64,000 bases of DNA from Cichorium intybus (GCA_023525715.1 CM042010.1:61177729-61241728), one strand, 5' to 3'; shown: positions 44,301-54,962, numbered from the stretch's first letter. Notes: generated by a model from the sequence alone, not told the origin. A program made the numbers and translations.

Positions 44301-47300
44301 ATAGACTGTTCCAAGTACAAAGTTTTAATAAGATAAAACAGAAGTAGGATGCTATAACAATCCAATATATGAAAGTATGTTGCTATTTATTGCTTTTATA
44401 ACTTTTCTACTAATAAATTTTGTTATTTCACGTTTGCTACTAACTTTTTAAATTGTTGTTATGTGTGGATAAACTTATGTTGTAAAATCTATTCGATTTT
44501 ACCCAAAAGCGTCGAATAAAAAAGTTTGTGAACAAAAACACCCTCATAAAAGACTTGTACCGTTATAAACCATCCAAACTTAGGCTTTCACATCGTACAA
44601 TTAATCTAATGAAAAGGAATAAAATGATTTTAAAATGATATTCAGTGATAAACATACACAATTGTGTGAAAAGCTAACTACATGTTTAAATTGATGAATG
44701 ATTGCTCAATTAATTCTTGACCATATAGTGGAAACGCATGAAAACGAAAAAAATGTAATCTTTCAATGTGATAACCGATCATAAACAACAGAAGTGAAGT
44801 GTCTGAAGAACATACATGACACTCTGATTAATGAAGCTTTGACCAAGTGGTTTAAAGTTTTATGTTGAATCTCTTTGACGTTCGAACATTAGGGTTTTAC
44901 CGTTAAGGTGAAACTCTATCATTTTGTTTAAGGTTTTGGGTTAAAACTGCATGGAATCCGTTACCGGGACCAACAATGTCGTTTGAGACATCTCATCTTG
45001 CCAACGTGGCTAATATCATTTAAGACATCTCATCTTGCCAATGTGGCTTCATAACGGGGAGAATGGGCTAAATCAGGTTTTAATTGTGTTTTATTCACGA
45101 TAAGAAAAGCTCATTACCTTTTTAGAGCTTCTTTTAGTTTAATGGTAAATTTAAAACACTGTAGATAGTTGGTTACGTTTATATGTCATAACAAACAACA
45201 AAGGATTATGTTTCATTGTATATATCTATGTTAACCAGAAAAAATTACTTGTTCAATGTATATTTATATGATAAACTTTTATTTTACGAACGAAAAAGTT
45301 TTATGATCGAGTTTGCAACTTTGAACATATATTTAAACAAGTTTCATAATTTGGTGTCATGTTTTTGTGTTTTTGTAACTTCACACCAGCAATATTAAAT
45401 ATGTCTATTTTTCTTGTAAATATATCATCAAACTTGGCCCTATGTGTGTCCATGTCTCTTATTGCAATAAGATCCCTCCTATGAATTGAACCACCAACGT
45501 TGTGTTTGGAAAGAACTTTATCATATTCAAACTTGACAGCTTTCAGTAGTGCACACCATCCCTCAATTAGTATGTCTATTATTACACCCACGTATCATAA
45601 GATTGGGAAGATGTACTGGATTGGGAAGATGTACCGGATAACCAATTCACCCATGCTCAAACCTCGATACATACGCTTTTGTGGCCATGGAGGTCTGTTT
45701 GCGGTGACTTTACGGCATGAGGCATATCTTCATGTTTGCATGGGAAGTTGGGTGAGGTGTGTCAGAGCCTTAATTACCGAAGACCCCCCCCATCCACCCA
45801 AATAAAAAAGCAAAATGAATTGAAAAAGAGAATCTATCTAGTTATACACAAACTCCATCTTTGTTACAGAAGAAACATAACACCAATTTATGTGCGCTTC
45901 ATGATGCAATCCAATTCAACTATACATATAAATTAAGCAGACAATCACCATTTATACACAAAGTATCAATTATTGTTTAATTATTAATCTCATTCACTTT
46001 CTAATCAATTTTAACACAAATTCAAAGAGATTGAAATACTTCCTTGGTGTGAATTCAATGTCTGAAGAAGAGAGTGAAGTCATTTGATTCCCGTTATGAT
46101 GTTTCGAGTTGATGGAGAATTACACACAAATTTGTTGGTGTTCTTGGAGAGTTTGTTGGTGTTCTTGGAGAACATGCATCTAAACATCATATTCGGACAT
46201 ATAATCATCATGTAAACTAAAACATAACATCAAAACATCACACAATTCAAGATTTGATCATTTCTTCAAAATCCATAAGTTTGGCTTATTTCTAAAACCT
46301 CACCACTTTATTTAAAAACCTTCTAGAGATTTAAAAGATATAAATACCAATCAAAATAAGTATACAAACCTGATTTTGATTTTGAGGTGTTACATAATTT
46401 GTCTTATAGAAGTTAAGGGAGAATTCATGTTTCTACGATGTGTTGTTTTGGAACATATAATGGAAAAACATATTTATCCCATATATACAATGTCACAAAA
46501 GTAGCTAGGCGTTAATAGGTCGATTGACTAACGAATAGTGAGTATTCGGTCTAGGCGGGGAGTACTCGAATTGAGTAGATTATAACAAAAATCTTTGTAA
46601 AATTATGTATTTAACAAATAGCATAAGTTCATTAAAAATTACAACAAAATAGATTAATGGCATTAATAAATATGCATGTTCAAATGTTAAAGTGTTAAAC
46701 TATTTTAAATTGATATTTATTCTTTAATATTAAAATAGCCATATAATAATTAGCATCCTCTTTTGTTTTTTCCATCAAATTTGTATTAAATTGAGCAAAA
46801 TTAAAATTACACAACAAAATATTTAATAAATAACTAAATATATGATATATGTTAAATTAAATACATAATAAATATATTTATTTATTTTTAAAATAGTCAA
46901 AATTCCTGAGTTTGGCCGATTCTAAGTAATTCTTGCTAATTTCCATAAAAGCGTCTCGGTACACTTTCGAGTCTGAAGTCAGGTTCGATGTTGCAGAAGC
47001 TAAGATGAAGGTGATAATCATAATCTGAACTAATTTTTAACTTTAATTTGCATAAATTTCGAATCGCAGAAATGAGTTATCAGTGACGATTGATTGGTTC
47101 AATCAGGGTGAAATAGGATCGAAGTTTCGAGAAGGCAGACGCTGCAGAACGCGACGAAGATAAATGTGGAGACGAAGATCATAGTTACAGAGGCAAGGAC
47201 GGGGGAAGAAATGGGAGATAAAAAGGTGAGGACGGGAGTTAATGGATTCTAACTAAAGATTTGTAAACTAAATGCTTGAAGGCTTCATTCAATTTTGTTG

Positions 47301-48480
47301 CTACTAAGTTATTCTTCTGATGTTCCTATTGTTGCTAATTTATTCTCATTTGACTTGGGTTTATTCGATTTTGTTTTCCAATGGTTTCTGGAGTTGCTCG
47401 ATGTTAGGGCTTCACCACAAGTTTCGACAATTTCTCCTTGCAACCCATCTAAAACGAGATTCAAAAGGGTTAGGGTGAGGAATTTGAGTGAGCGGAAAGA
47501 TAAGAGGAAGTGAAGGAAGAGGAGTGGTCTGGATAGTATAAACGAAAGAGATGAGAGGTGAGTAAGGTTAGGGCAGGCGGAAGAGATGGAGATGAGGAGG
47601 CTTTCGGAGAACGCGGGGGTTGTAGCAGCGGAGGAGGGAGGTGGTGGAATATTTCTTGGAGGAGGTCCATTATCATCAAAATAATTGAATGAGGTGTTTT
47701 TTGCTATTTTTTAATTAAAAAATAAAAAACAGATAATGGAAATTAAAAAATAAATTACTAAGGGTAAAAGGGTCTTTTGATGTCTGGTAGGGACCAAATG
47801 CGCAATAAAAACATAAACTATGGACCACTCAAGTTAAAAAAAAAAAATTAGAGACCAAACAAGCAAATTACGCCAAACCACAGGGACTATTCGCGTAATT
47901 TATTTAAACGTATATTTGATTGTTTGTGTAATCTATTTTGGTAGATATGCACTACAAATTTATAACAATAAAAATAGTTTTATGATTATATTTATAAATG
48001 AAATTATATTTGATAAAATAGATATATAAAAATATATTATTATAAAAGAATTAAAATAATACTTAATAATAATCAAATCAGAAAAAATATTATATTCTAT
48101 CTTATTTAACTCTCCATATATTACTGTATATAAAAAAGGGAACTAAGGATACAAAAAATAACATCCATCGCATTGTAATAGAAACTAAGGATACAGGGGA
48201 AAACCCGATAAATAGTAGAAGTACCCCCAACTTAAATAGTCCCAGACATGTAATTATTACTTAGACCATGAGTTGACGGATCGGTGATTCTGTTTGTATA
48301 GTCACAGTTATAAAATTACATATCAACTAGAGTGGTCAAAAACATTTTTTACGAGCCAAGAAAGAACTATTCACTGTGCTCACCCGCACTTCAAGACCCT
48401 GGATGTACCTCTTAGTTTCCAGACGGCAGGATCTTAGTGGGTGTAAATAACCCAAACGTGTGATGCGATCCACGTGAGAA
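44301..48480. other. intergenic, no gene recognised
   Basis: AT-rich. Contains short direct duplications: ACATCTCATCTTGCCAA at 44979 and 45023, GATTGGGAAGATGTAC (45601 and 45619), and TTTGTTGGTGTTCTTGGAGA (46131 and 46152). A TCTAGGCGGGGAGTACTCG fragment at about 46550 and a GGGACCAAATGCG / CCACAGGGACTATTCGCG fragment at 47790-47900 resemble dispersed plant repeats. A purine-rich block lies at 47490-47670. The frames present have no recognisable similarity. Confidence 0.45.
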
Positions 48481-48760
48481 AAATTTCCAACCGACTTTAG
48501 CTTGGGAGCGTTTTCGCTGTTATTCGGACGATTCGTTTATTATAGGCCTTCAATCTTGTCTATTGAATATGGTATTGATCGGGTGTAATCTACGGTCAAT
48601 ATTTCAAAATAACGTTGACCATGTCTTTGACCGGTTTAGATCTTTGGTTCATCGTAACGTTGGTTGCACCTTCTTTTACGACTCACTCATTCATAACGAT
48701 TTAGGGCCCACTACAAAAATCCGAGTTCCAAAGAACGCAATCATTTTGGCGCTTTTTCTT
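48471..48760 (+). promoter_or_regulatory. candidate promoter of the membrane-protein gene
   Basis: Upstream of 48771 are CACGTG (48471-48476, G-box core), two TTGACC W-box words 12 bp apart (48615-48620 and 48627-48632) and GGGCCCA (48705-48711, a TCP/site II-type element). No clear TATA box was seen, which fits a site II promoter. Motif-based inference only. Confidence 0.4.
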
Positions 48761-48770
48761 CTTTCTAACC

Positions 48771-49415
48771 ATGGAAGGGGCAGCGAACTATGCCGCTTTC
48801 ATCCTCGGTCAGATTGCTTCTGCATATCGCTTCCCTGACCAAAATTTTGAACTCGATTGGCCTCAAACACTCGTTAATCTCGCCATATCCATAGCTGCTT
48901 CTGTTTTCTTGGCACAACTTTTCACAAAACTGTTCACAATGAGCGATCGTATAAAAGATGTGGTTCTGATCATCCTGTTCATCGGCATTGTCGTAGCATC
49001 GGTGATTCTGTTTGTAGCGTTTGTGATGAAGTCAATCGATAAGTCCGGAAGTAGTCTATTGAAGATGCCGCTGAATCTTAAGGTAAACAACATCATACTT
49101 CTCTTTCCTTTTGGCGGAGCTGGAGTTGTCCATCACTACGGAGCTCGTTTAATATTCCACGAGTTTATAACTGATGTCCTTAAAAGATCAGGTAACATGA
49201 TAGTTAGAATTTGGAATTACATGTTGGCTAATCGAATTGCATCCATAACACTGGTGTGCACTTGTATCATCGATTTGATCTTAATGGTTAAAAAACGTGG
49301 AGTTGCTGCTTTGCTTCTACTGCTTATCCCGCCTATTGTTAAAGGAACATGGATTTTGCTGGTTTATGTTCTGAAAGCTATGGCTTCTAATCGAAATCAG
49401 CTTCCTGGAGAATGA
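48771..49415 (+). CDS. multi-pass membrane protein, 214 aa, unknown function
   Basis: Single uninterrupted frame, apparently intron-less, with a good plant start context (AACCATGGAAG). Hydrophobic segments at about 34-55, 63-87, 157-173 and 177-203 predict four membrane helices. A weaker hydrophobic stretch lies at 103-122 with GGAGVVHHYG. There is no clear signal peptide; the first 30 residues are polar with FPDQNFELDWP. Short basic loops (KKR at 174-176, KAMASNR near the end) suggest inside-facing segments. I do not recognise the family. An AATAAA word follows at 49558. It is the only apparently intact non-transposon gene in the window. Expression is not shown by the sequence. Confidence 0.72.
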   Translation: MEGAANYAAFILGQIASAYRFPDQNFELDWPQTLVNLAISIAASVFLAQLFTKLFTMSDRIKDVVLIILFIGIVVASVILFVAFVMKSIDKSGSSLLKMPLNLKVNNIILLFPFGGAGVVHHYGARLIFHEFITDVLKRSGNMIVRIWNYMLANRIASITLVCTCIIDLILMVKKRGVAALLLLLIPPIVKGTWILLVYVLKAMASNRNQLPGE

Positions 49416-50040
49416 TGGAGTAATCAGAAGTGTTAAGGTGAGAGTGTCCTTTGAATAGTTACATTGAATGTATAGATTACTTTGAATAGTTACATTGAAT
49501 GAGCATTGTTTGGTTGTGAATTTTTGTAAAAGTTTACTAGTGTAAGAGAAAAAAACAAATAAAAGAAGCTCTTAAGCATTAAACAGCAATGCATAAATGT
49601 AGCCTCGGACTTGCAATTGCCATGCATTATTTGATGAGTAAAGATTTGTTTGGTTCAAAGTAAATGTTTGTAAAATGAGTTTGTGTCATCCAGTAGTCAA
49701 TCATCTTTCTAGAACACAACATAAGGTACTTTGTTGTTACTTGATTTTTTTGTGTAATATATATCAATTTGTGTAACAATCAAGATGAAAAATTGTAGAA
49801 TGATGAATTGGTATTCGTACAACCAAGGTGATGGACTTGTAAATAGGGATGAGAATATGCTATGAGATTGGAACATGTTAATTTATCATTCCATGATGTG
49901 ATGTGTTTCAGAGCATTTTAAAAGCCATAACAATATCAATGTACTTGTAAACATTCATGAAACTCTCTTTTCTTACTTAAAATTTTAAGAGTATGCTGAT
50001 ATTTCTTGCTTAATGTTTACTCCACACGCAAAATAAGTCT

Positions 50041-50190
50041 ACTTTTATTTGTTAGATATTGCTATTATTGGTGTAGAAATGTAACTAAGTTGCTATTAGA
50101 TTAAGGAATTGTATGTAAGTTATTGTTATGTGTACTGAAAAGTAAGTATGTTACTATTATGGAGTTATATTGTAAGTACATTGCTATTTT
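50041..50190. repeat. degenerate short tandem repeat
   Basis: Four loose units around TTGCTATTA or TTACTATTA with GTAAGT and GTACT words, each about 40-46 bp. Confidence 0.45.
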
Positions 50191-50400
50191 TATCTTGTCC
50201 AGTGATGTTGTTGTGAACCTCATATATGTATTTTTGTTTTTGTTGTATTATAATGCTTAGCACTAGCTTTATGCCACATTAGTCCCAACTGGAACCTCCC
50301 CTGTTCCATTCCTCCCACAATAATTTCAAAACGAAGTAAAATTGTTTATTTTATTTTTTAGTCTAAATCCCTTGATGTACAAATTATATACAACCCATAT

Positions 50401-50653
50401 GGTTAATGCCATATTTTTCCAACATGCGGGTCTTATTTTTGACTCATCATATTATGGTTTTTCGTTTTGTTAAATTGCAACTAATATATTTTTATAAGTA
50501 ATATTCCTTCCTCTATACCTAAATGTTATGGTTAATGCCATATTTTTCCGACATGCAGGTCTTATTTTTGACTCTTCATATTACGGTTTTTTCTTTTTGT
50601 TAAATTGCAACTAATATTTTTTTACAGGTAATATTACTTCATCTATACCTAAA
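50401..50653. repeat. tandem duplication, period about 129 bp
   Basis: GGTTAATGCCATATTTTTCC at 50401 recurs at 50530. The rest of the unit, to ATACCTAAAT, is repeated with few differences. Confidence 0.85.
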
Positions 50654-51235
50654 TTTTTTTGGATCACTTCAAAAGATTAAAGTTTTAATCTTGTTTATTT
50701 TGCATTAATAGTTGGTTAGGAAAGACCTATAAAGATATTTGATACAGGCCGATTTAAGAAAATATGACATCATTCTCATCCTCTTCTAATTGATTTCCTT
50801 ATTCTTAAAATGTGAAGTGTCTTTAAGTGAAGAAAATAAAACAATGGTGTGGAATTACTTTGGAGTTGAGCTTGGCTAAAAATGTAAATAGTGGCTTTTA
50901 TTAAAATTTTATTATTTTTATAAACAAACCACACATGTAATTATTTCATTAATCATCTATTCGATTCTTATCATTTAACAAAGATGTGTTGTTTTTGACC
51001 AAAGGGTATTTTTAACAAATATTTATGTTTTTTTAATTATATCATTTCATGTTTTTTTAATATGCTTGATATTCAAAAAATTCACACTAAAGAATTTTAA
51101 ATCTTTGGTATTTTATGGGACGCGGCAAATATTACAACAATTATTTATTTATTTTTTTTATTTCAATTTAGTGTTTATAGGAAGTCGGTATGGGAAGTGA
51201 ATTTGGCCCAATCACCTTCCCTGTTAGTTTTAGAG

Positions 51236-51372
51236 ATGTCAATGTGGAACTAGTCCACTTGGTAGAGGTTTGGCTTTTAGATTGGAAGTCTTGGGTTCTA
51301 TTTTAGGCATAGACGAATTAAATAACTTGGTATTTTAACTACTAACAAATAACGAGCCGTTCAAAAAAAAAA
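51236..51372 (+). mobile_element. tRNA-derived SINE
   Basis: About 137 bp. Near the 5' end it has an A-box-like TAGTCCACTTGGTAGAG (51251-51267) and 40 bp downstream a B-box-like GGGTTCTATTTTAGG (51293-51307), spaced as in a Pol III promoter. It ends in ten A (51363-51372). Flanks GTTAGTTTTAGAG (51223-51235) and GATTAATTTTAGAG (51373-51386) form an imperfect target duplication, as produced by LINE-type integration. Confidence 0.72.
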
Positions 51373-51386
51373 GATTAATTTTAGAG

Positions 51387-51959
51387 TAAATTACAATAAT
51401 GGTCCCTGTGGTTTTGAGGAACTTTTAAAAAGAGTCTAAGTTTTGGAAAATCACTATAAGGGTCCACAAAGTTCCATTTAACTAGCAGAAATGATTCATT
51501 TACGTAAACAGGCTAAAATATCCTTTTAATTTCTTTTTTGTTTTTGTTTTAACTTATTTTTTATTTAGGAGATTAAGAAAAAAGAAAAACAAAACTTTAA
51601 ACCCCCCTGAACACCCTCTCTCTCTCTCTCTCTCTCTCAATAAAGAAAACCCACTTGATATATTCGGTTATCCATCCCGGAGCTTTGATTTTTCTTTGGA
51701 TTTTCTGCTATTGTCCCATTTATCTCCCAACTGTAGTCCTAAATTTCTACTTGGATTTTCTGCTATTGTCCCATATATATGAAATGGGTTTGAACACATA
51801 GAGAATTCACCATTGAAATGGATTTGATCCCAAACTCTTGCTTTGATTTTCTTTTTCCTTTTTTTTTTTCATTTATGCAAATGGAAACACCGCTGGTTCT
51901 TCCTCCACGATAACCACCATGGGAAGGGGGGTTACGAATATCAATTTGAGTGTTTTCTC

Positions 51960-51990
<31 letters not shown>

Positions 51991-52075
51991 TGGTGACCCG
52001 TTGAGTCGCTAGGGCTGCGGTACATGATGGTCTTGCTTTAGTCTTCTGGTTTCTTCTAACTGAAGATCTAGTTTC
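51387..52075. other. unassigned repeat-like sequence
   Basis: Begins with a dispersed-repeat-like stretch (AATGGTCCCTGTGGTTTTG), has a (CT)n tract at about 51617-51639, and a direct repeat of CTTGGATTTTCTGCTATTGT (51697 and 51751). It also has a 29-G homopolymer. No gene recognised. Confidence 0.45.
51960..51988 (+). repeat. poly(G) homopolymer, 29 bases
   Basis: Uninterrupted G from 51960 to 51988. The true length is uncertain because such tracts are error-prone in sequencing. Confidence 0.85.
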
Positions 52076-52120
52076 TTCAAGGTTAACTCTGGTTCAAGGA
52101 AAGAATTATACCATCGAATA

Positions 52121-52133
52121 TGGTATCAGAGCC
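52121..52133 (+). other. primer binding site (initiator-Met tRNA)
   Basis: Perfect TGGTATCAGAGCC, three bases after the 42-bp repeat. Confidence 0.85.
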
Positions 52134-52368
52134 TAAATTCTGCAAAACCTAATTTCTTCTCCTTCCTGCCATCGACATCCATACCAATCATCTTTGTTCC
52201 TTTATCATTCCAACATGTCTGGCGACGCAGGTAACCCTCCAAAATCAGCATTCCATCCGGCTTTTGCTGTCACAAACATCAAGAACTCAATCCCCTTACT
52301 GTTAGATCAAATACGTTATCACGCGTTTCTTTCAATTTCAATTCGATTCATCCAAAAAAACTTGAAAG

Positions 52369-52656
52369 ATGTTGGTAGTATTCGAGAAGACAGTAGCCAA
52401 GAGTCCAGAGGGACTACAGACCCCATAACAAGAACCATCGGTGAATGCATTGAAAGATGGTCTTTTGTCCCGCCACTTCTCCGTCGTGCATCCTTCCGCC
52501 GTCACTATTAATCTCGGTGATTCTTGTATTATCTCTTACTCCGTTGATAAGCAGAACCGTCTTCTCCCCAGATTGTTTGCTGTTGTGGACGACATATTCT
52601 GTTTGTTCCAAGGTCACGTAGAGAATGTTGCGACCCTAAAGCAACAATACGGATTG
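52369..52656 (+). pseudogene. captured N-terminal exon of an aluminium-induced / TSJT1-like protein gene
   Basis: The frame from ATG 52369 reads MLVVFEKTVAKSPEGLQ, stops once at codon 20 (TAA 52426-52428), then continues ALKDGLLSRHFSVVHPSAVT, SYSVDKQNRLLPRLF, AVVDDIFCLFQGHVEN and LKQQYGL. This is the conserved N-terminus of the plant family with YGL and LRDR motifs (aluminium-induced protein, stem-specific TSJT1; DUF3700, a glutamine-amidotransferase-like fold). Similarity ends right after YGL (codon 96), leaving under half the usual ~250 residues; LRDR is absent. It abuts a copia gag start, so it is read as transduplication, not a functional gene. Confidence 0.85.
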
Positions 52657-52743
52657 CGCAAGAGTAGAAAGTTCAGGAGAGATGTGTGGTGTGAATTTCA
52701 AGGTTGACTCTGGTTCAAGGAAAGAATTATATCATCGATTAGA

Positions 52744-52989
52744 AACGAAATATTGGAGTTGATATGTAAATGAAACATGTATCTACTGTGCATCGTTCAT
52801 AAATTCTTGGGTTTTACCCGCTACCAATCTCGACAGCTTCCCTAAACTTCTTGTCCAATCCGGATGCAATCTGATCCTGATCCGCCAATGATGCCTTCGA
52901 ATCAGATGTTTGATGAAGCATGTTATATCTTTAAGAACGATGCACAGTAGATACATGTTTCATTTACATATCAACTCCAATATTTCGTT
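52744..52989. repeat. perfect 55-bp inverted repeat with 136-bp loop
   Basis: Arm 52744-52798 (AACGAAATATTGGAGTTG...) is the exact reverse complement of 52935-52989 over 55 bp. The loop has a possible minus-strand coding fragment (DQIASGLDKKFREAVEIGSG). No target duplication was found next to the arms. It could be a foldback or Pack-MULE-like MITE. Confidence 0.85.
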
Positions 52990-53522
52990 ATACAAAAAGG
53001 GGATGTATGGTTGCGATAGAATAAGTTCCTAATATATAAAAAGACAAATTCCATGACTGTTGGTAGCCTTGATTACTTGGTGTTCGTTTTTAGGTTTTGC
53101 CGTTTTGCATATAATTTCATTTATCTTGATTACATTAGCGTTGGTGTTCGTTGGCGTTCTTGCAATTGGTTTTTGGGTAGAAAATATTATTCAATTATGT
53201 TAAGAAAATATAAACAACTATATATTGTTGAAGTTATAGCGGTGTATATGTCGTGCCATGTACTCATATAAATATATAAACTAATGATTCTAAGGGTCCG
53301 TTTGGTTCGCTGGAATTCAATAGAATTTGAGGGAATTGGAATCCAATTCCATTGAATTGATGTGTTTGGTTCAAGTTTTTGTTGATGGAATTGGAATCCA
53401 ATTCCATTAAAATGAAGGAATTGATATTCCTTAGGTATGTGGAAGGAATTGAATTCCTTGGATGATGGAATTTGCAAAATTACCATCATACCCTTATATC
53501 AACTTTCCGGTTGAAACCCTCG

Positions 53523-54192
53523 ACTACCACCCACCACCACCATAACCCGTCGCCGCCGCCACCCACCGTCACCATCTACCACCACCACCCACCACCGTCC
53601 CCCACCACTGCCACCCCATCATCGTCGCCACCACCTACCACCGTCACCCACCATCACTACATACCATTATCGCTATCACCACCATCCACCACCACTACCA
53701 CTACCCGCCACCACCACTACCACTACCACCACCGTCACCCACTATCGTCACCCATTGCCGCTACCCACCGCCACCACCACCGTCATCCACCACCACCGCC
53801 ATGCACCATCACCGCCACCATCCACCATCACCGCCACCACCCAACATCATTGCCGCAGGCGCCACCGGCACCACCACCACCCACTTTTATCGACATCACC
53901 ACGACCATGACCACCCACTACTGCCACCGCTACCACCACCACCGCCCACCACCGCCACCCGCCGCCACCGCCCACCACCGCCCCCCGCCGCTACCCGCCA
54001 CCATCGCAACCACTACCACCACTGCTGTCACCCACCACCACCACCGTCATCCACCACCACGCACCATCACCGCCGCCACCACCAGCACCACCACCCACCT
54101 TTATCGCCATCACCACTAACACCACCACCCATCACCACTGCTACCCGGCATCACCACCGCTGCTGTCGCCATCCACCACCACCTATCACCAG
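53523..54192 (+). repeat. CCACCA/CCGCCA-rich low-complexity tract
   Basis: About 670 bp made mainly of CAC, CCA, CCG and ACC triplets on the plus strand. The resulting His/Pro/Thr-rich frames are long only because the repeat lacks stops; no gene is called. Confidence 0.9.
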
Positions 54193-54234
54193 CAATTATC
54201 TAAGTAAAATTAAGCAAAAATAATAAGGGTAAAT

Positions 54235-54791
54235 TGTTGGGGAATATGTGAAAATTGGAAATCCGGATTGATTCAAGAAACGTGGTACACACTTTTCTTG
54301 TTTGATAATTCGACCCTAATGCATTGGGTTCACGAATTCCAAACTGAGGATATTTCCTGAAGAAACGATTTTTGATCTTAGGCACAAGAATCAAGAATCC
54401 GATTGAAGAAGATGATAGAAAAGAAGTTAGTTTTCGTTCTCTGTGTATCAGAAGCGTATATTCAAACTAGGGCAGTTTACAAGAGTTTTCAAGTTACGAA
54501 AATTGACAGAATCTACCTTGGACTTCACGAATTACAGGCTCTGCCCCTGGAACCCCACCAGGGGCGCTGCCCCTAGGACCCCCCCAAAGGGGGCGCAGCC
54601 CCCTTTGAACCCCTGCTAAGGGGGCAAGCCCCCTTGAAACCACCGTTAAGTCTGCGTATCGGCGACATTTAGTTGATACATGTGTGCATTCCCGCACCTC
54701 CTAACTTGTATCAAAACTAAAATTGTCACCATTGATACACTTATTAATTCCATTACACCTAATGTAGTTGGTGACACTAAAATCACCAACA
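54235..54791. mobile_element. solo LTR (557 bp) inside the Harbinger-like element
   Basis: Begins TGTTGGGGAATATG and ends AATCACCAACA, with exact 5-bp duplications TAAAT at 54230-54234 and 54792-54796. Contains a GC-rich palindromic block (54540-54640: GGGGGCGCAGCCCCC, GGGGGCAAGCCCCC). No internal region. Copia-type ends; orientation unresolved. Confidence 0.85.
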
Positions 54792-54962
54792 TAAATCGGT
54801 CATATTACATGGATTCCAATTTCATTTCCTGCCAACCAAACAAATATGGAATTGGATTTCAATTTACTTTCCTGCCAACCAAACTCAATATGGAATTGGA
54901 TTCAAATTCCTGACAGATTCTAATTCCCTTAAAAACTTTGTGTGAACCAAACGCTACCTAAG

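Larger units (their letters stand above)
49416..51222. other. 3' flank and intergenic sequence
   Basis: Contains a 3'-UTR-like stretch with a direct repeat TTTGAATAGTTACATTGAAT (49450 and 49482) and AATAAA at 49558-49563. It then has degenerate repeats and AT-rich DNA. No gene. Segment 50888-50985 resembles 55440-55530. Confidence 0.5.
52076..52738 (+). mobile_element. copia-like (TRIM-like?) fragment carrying a captured host exon
   Basis: A 42-bp direct repeat (TTCAAGGTTAACTCTGG...) at 52076-52117 recurs at 52697-52738 with two differences. Between them lies a copia primer site, TGGTATCAGAGCC (52121-52133). It is followed by a gag-like start (ATG 52215; FHPAFAVTNIKNSIPLLLDQ resembles copia gag N-termini) and then host-derived coding sequence. 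The repeats may be the remaining ends of LTRs, but full LTRs and a target duplication were not found. Confidence 0.6.
53294..54958. mobile_element. Harbinger-like non-autonomous element with CAC-rich core
   Basis: Termini GGGTCCGTTTGGTTCGC and the complement of GGTAGCGTTTGGTTCAC pair imperfectly and are flanked by TAA (53291-53293 and 54959-54961). Subterminal TGGAATTGGAWTCCAATT and CCAACCAAAC words occur at both ends in opposite orientation. There is no transposase. Inside are a CAC/CCG-rich tract and a nested solo LTR. Confidence 0.7.

Noticed and set aside
45301..45591. 96-codon minus-strand frame (KAVKFEYDKVLSKHNVGGSI)
   Set aside because: No recognisable family, AT-rich flanks, and no promoter or splice context; possibly a decayed repeat or gene fragment, but not supportable.
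48563..48838. 91-codon frame overlapping the start of the membrane-protein gene
   Set aside because: Lies in the 5' region and a different frame; the 214-codon frame has the better start context and membrane-protein composition.
51251..51307. Possible functional tRNA gene
   Set aside because: A- and B-box words are present but the sequence does not fold as a tRNA and ends in an A-tail; better explained as a SINE.
53472..54223. His/Pro/Thr-rich frames of 215 and 140 codons
   Set aside because: Low-complexity CAC/CCG tract; open in more than one frame, so not evidence of a protein.
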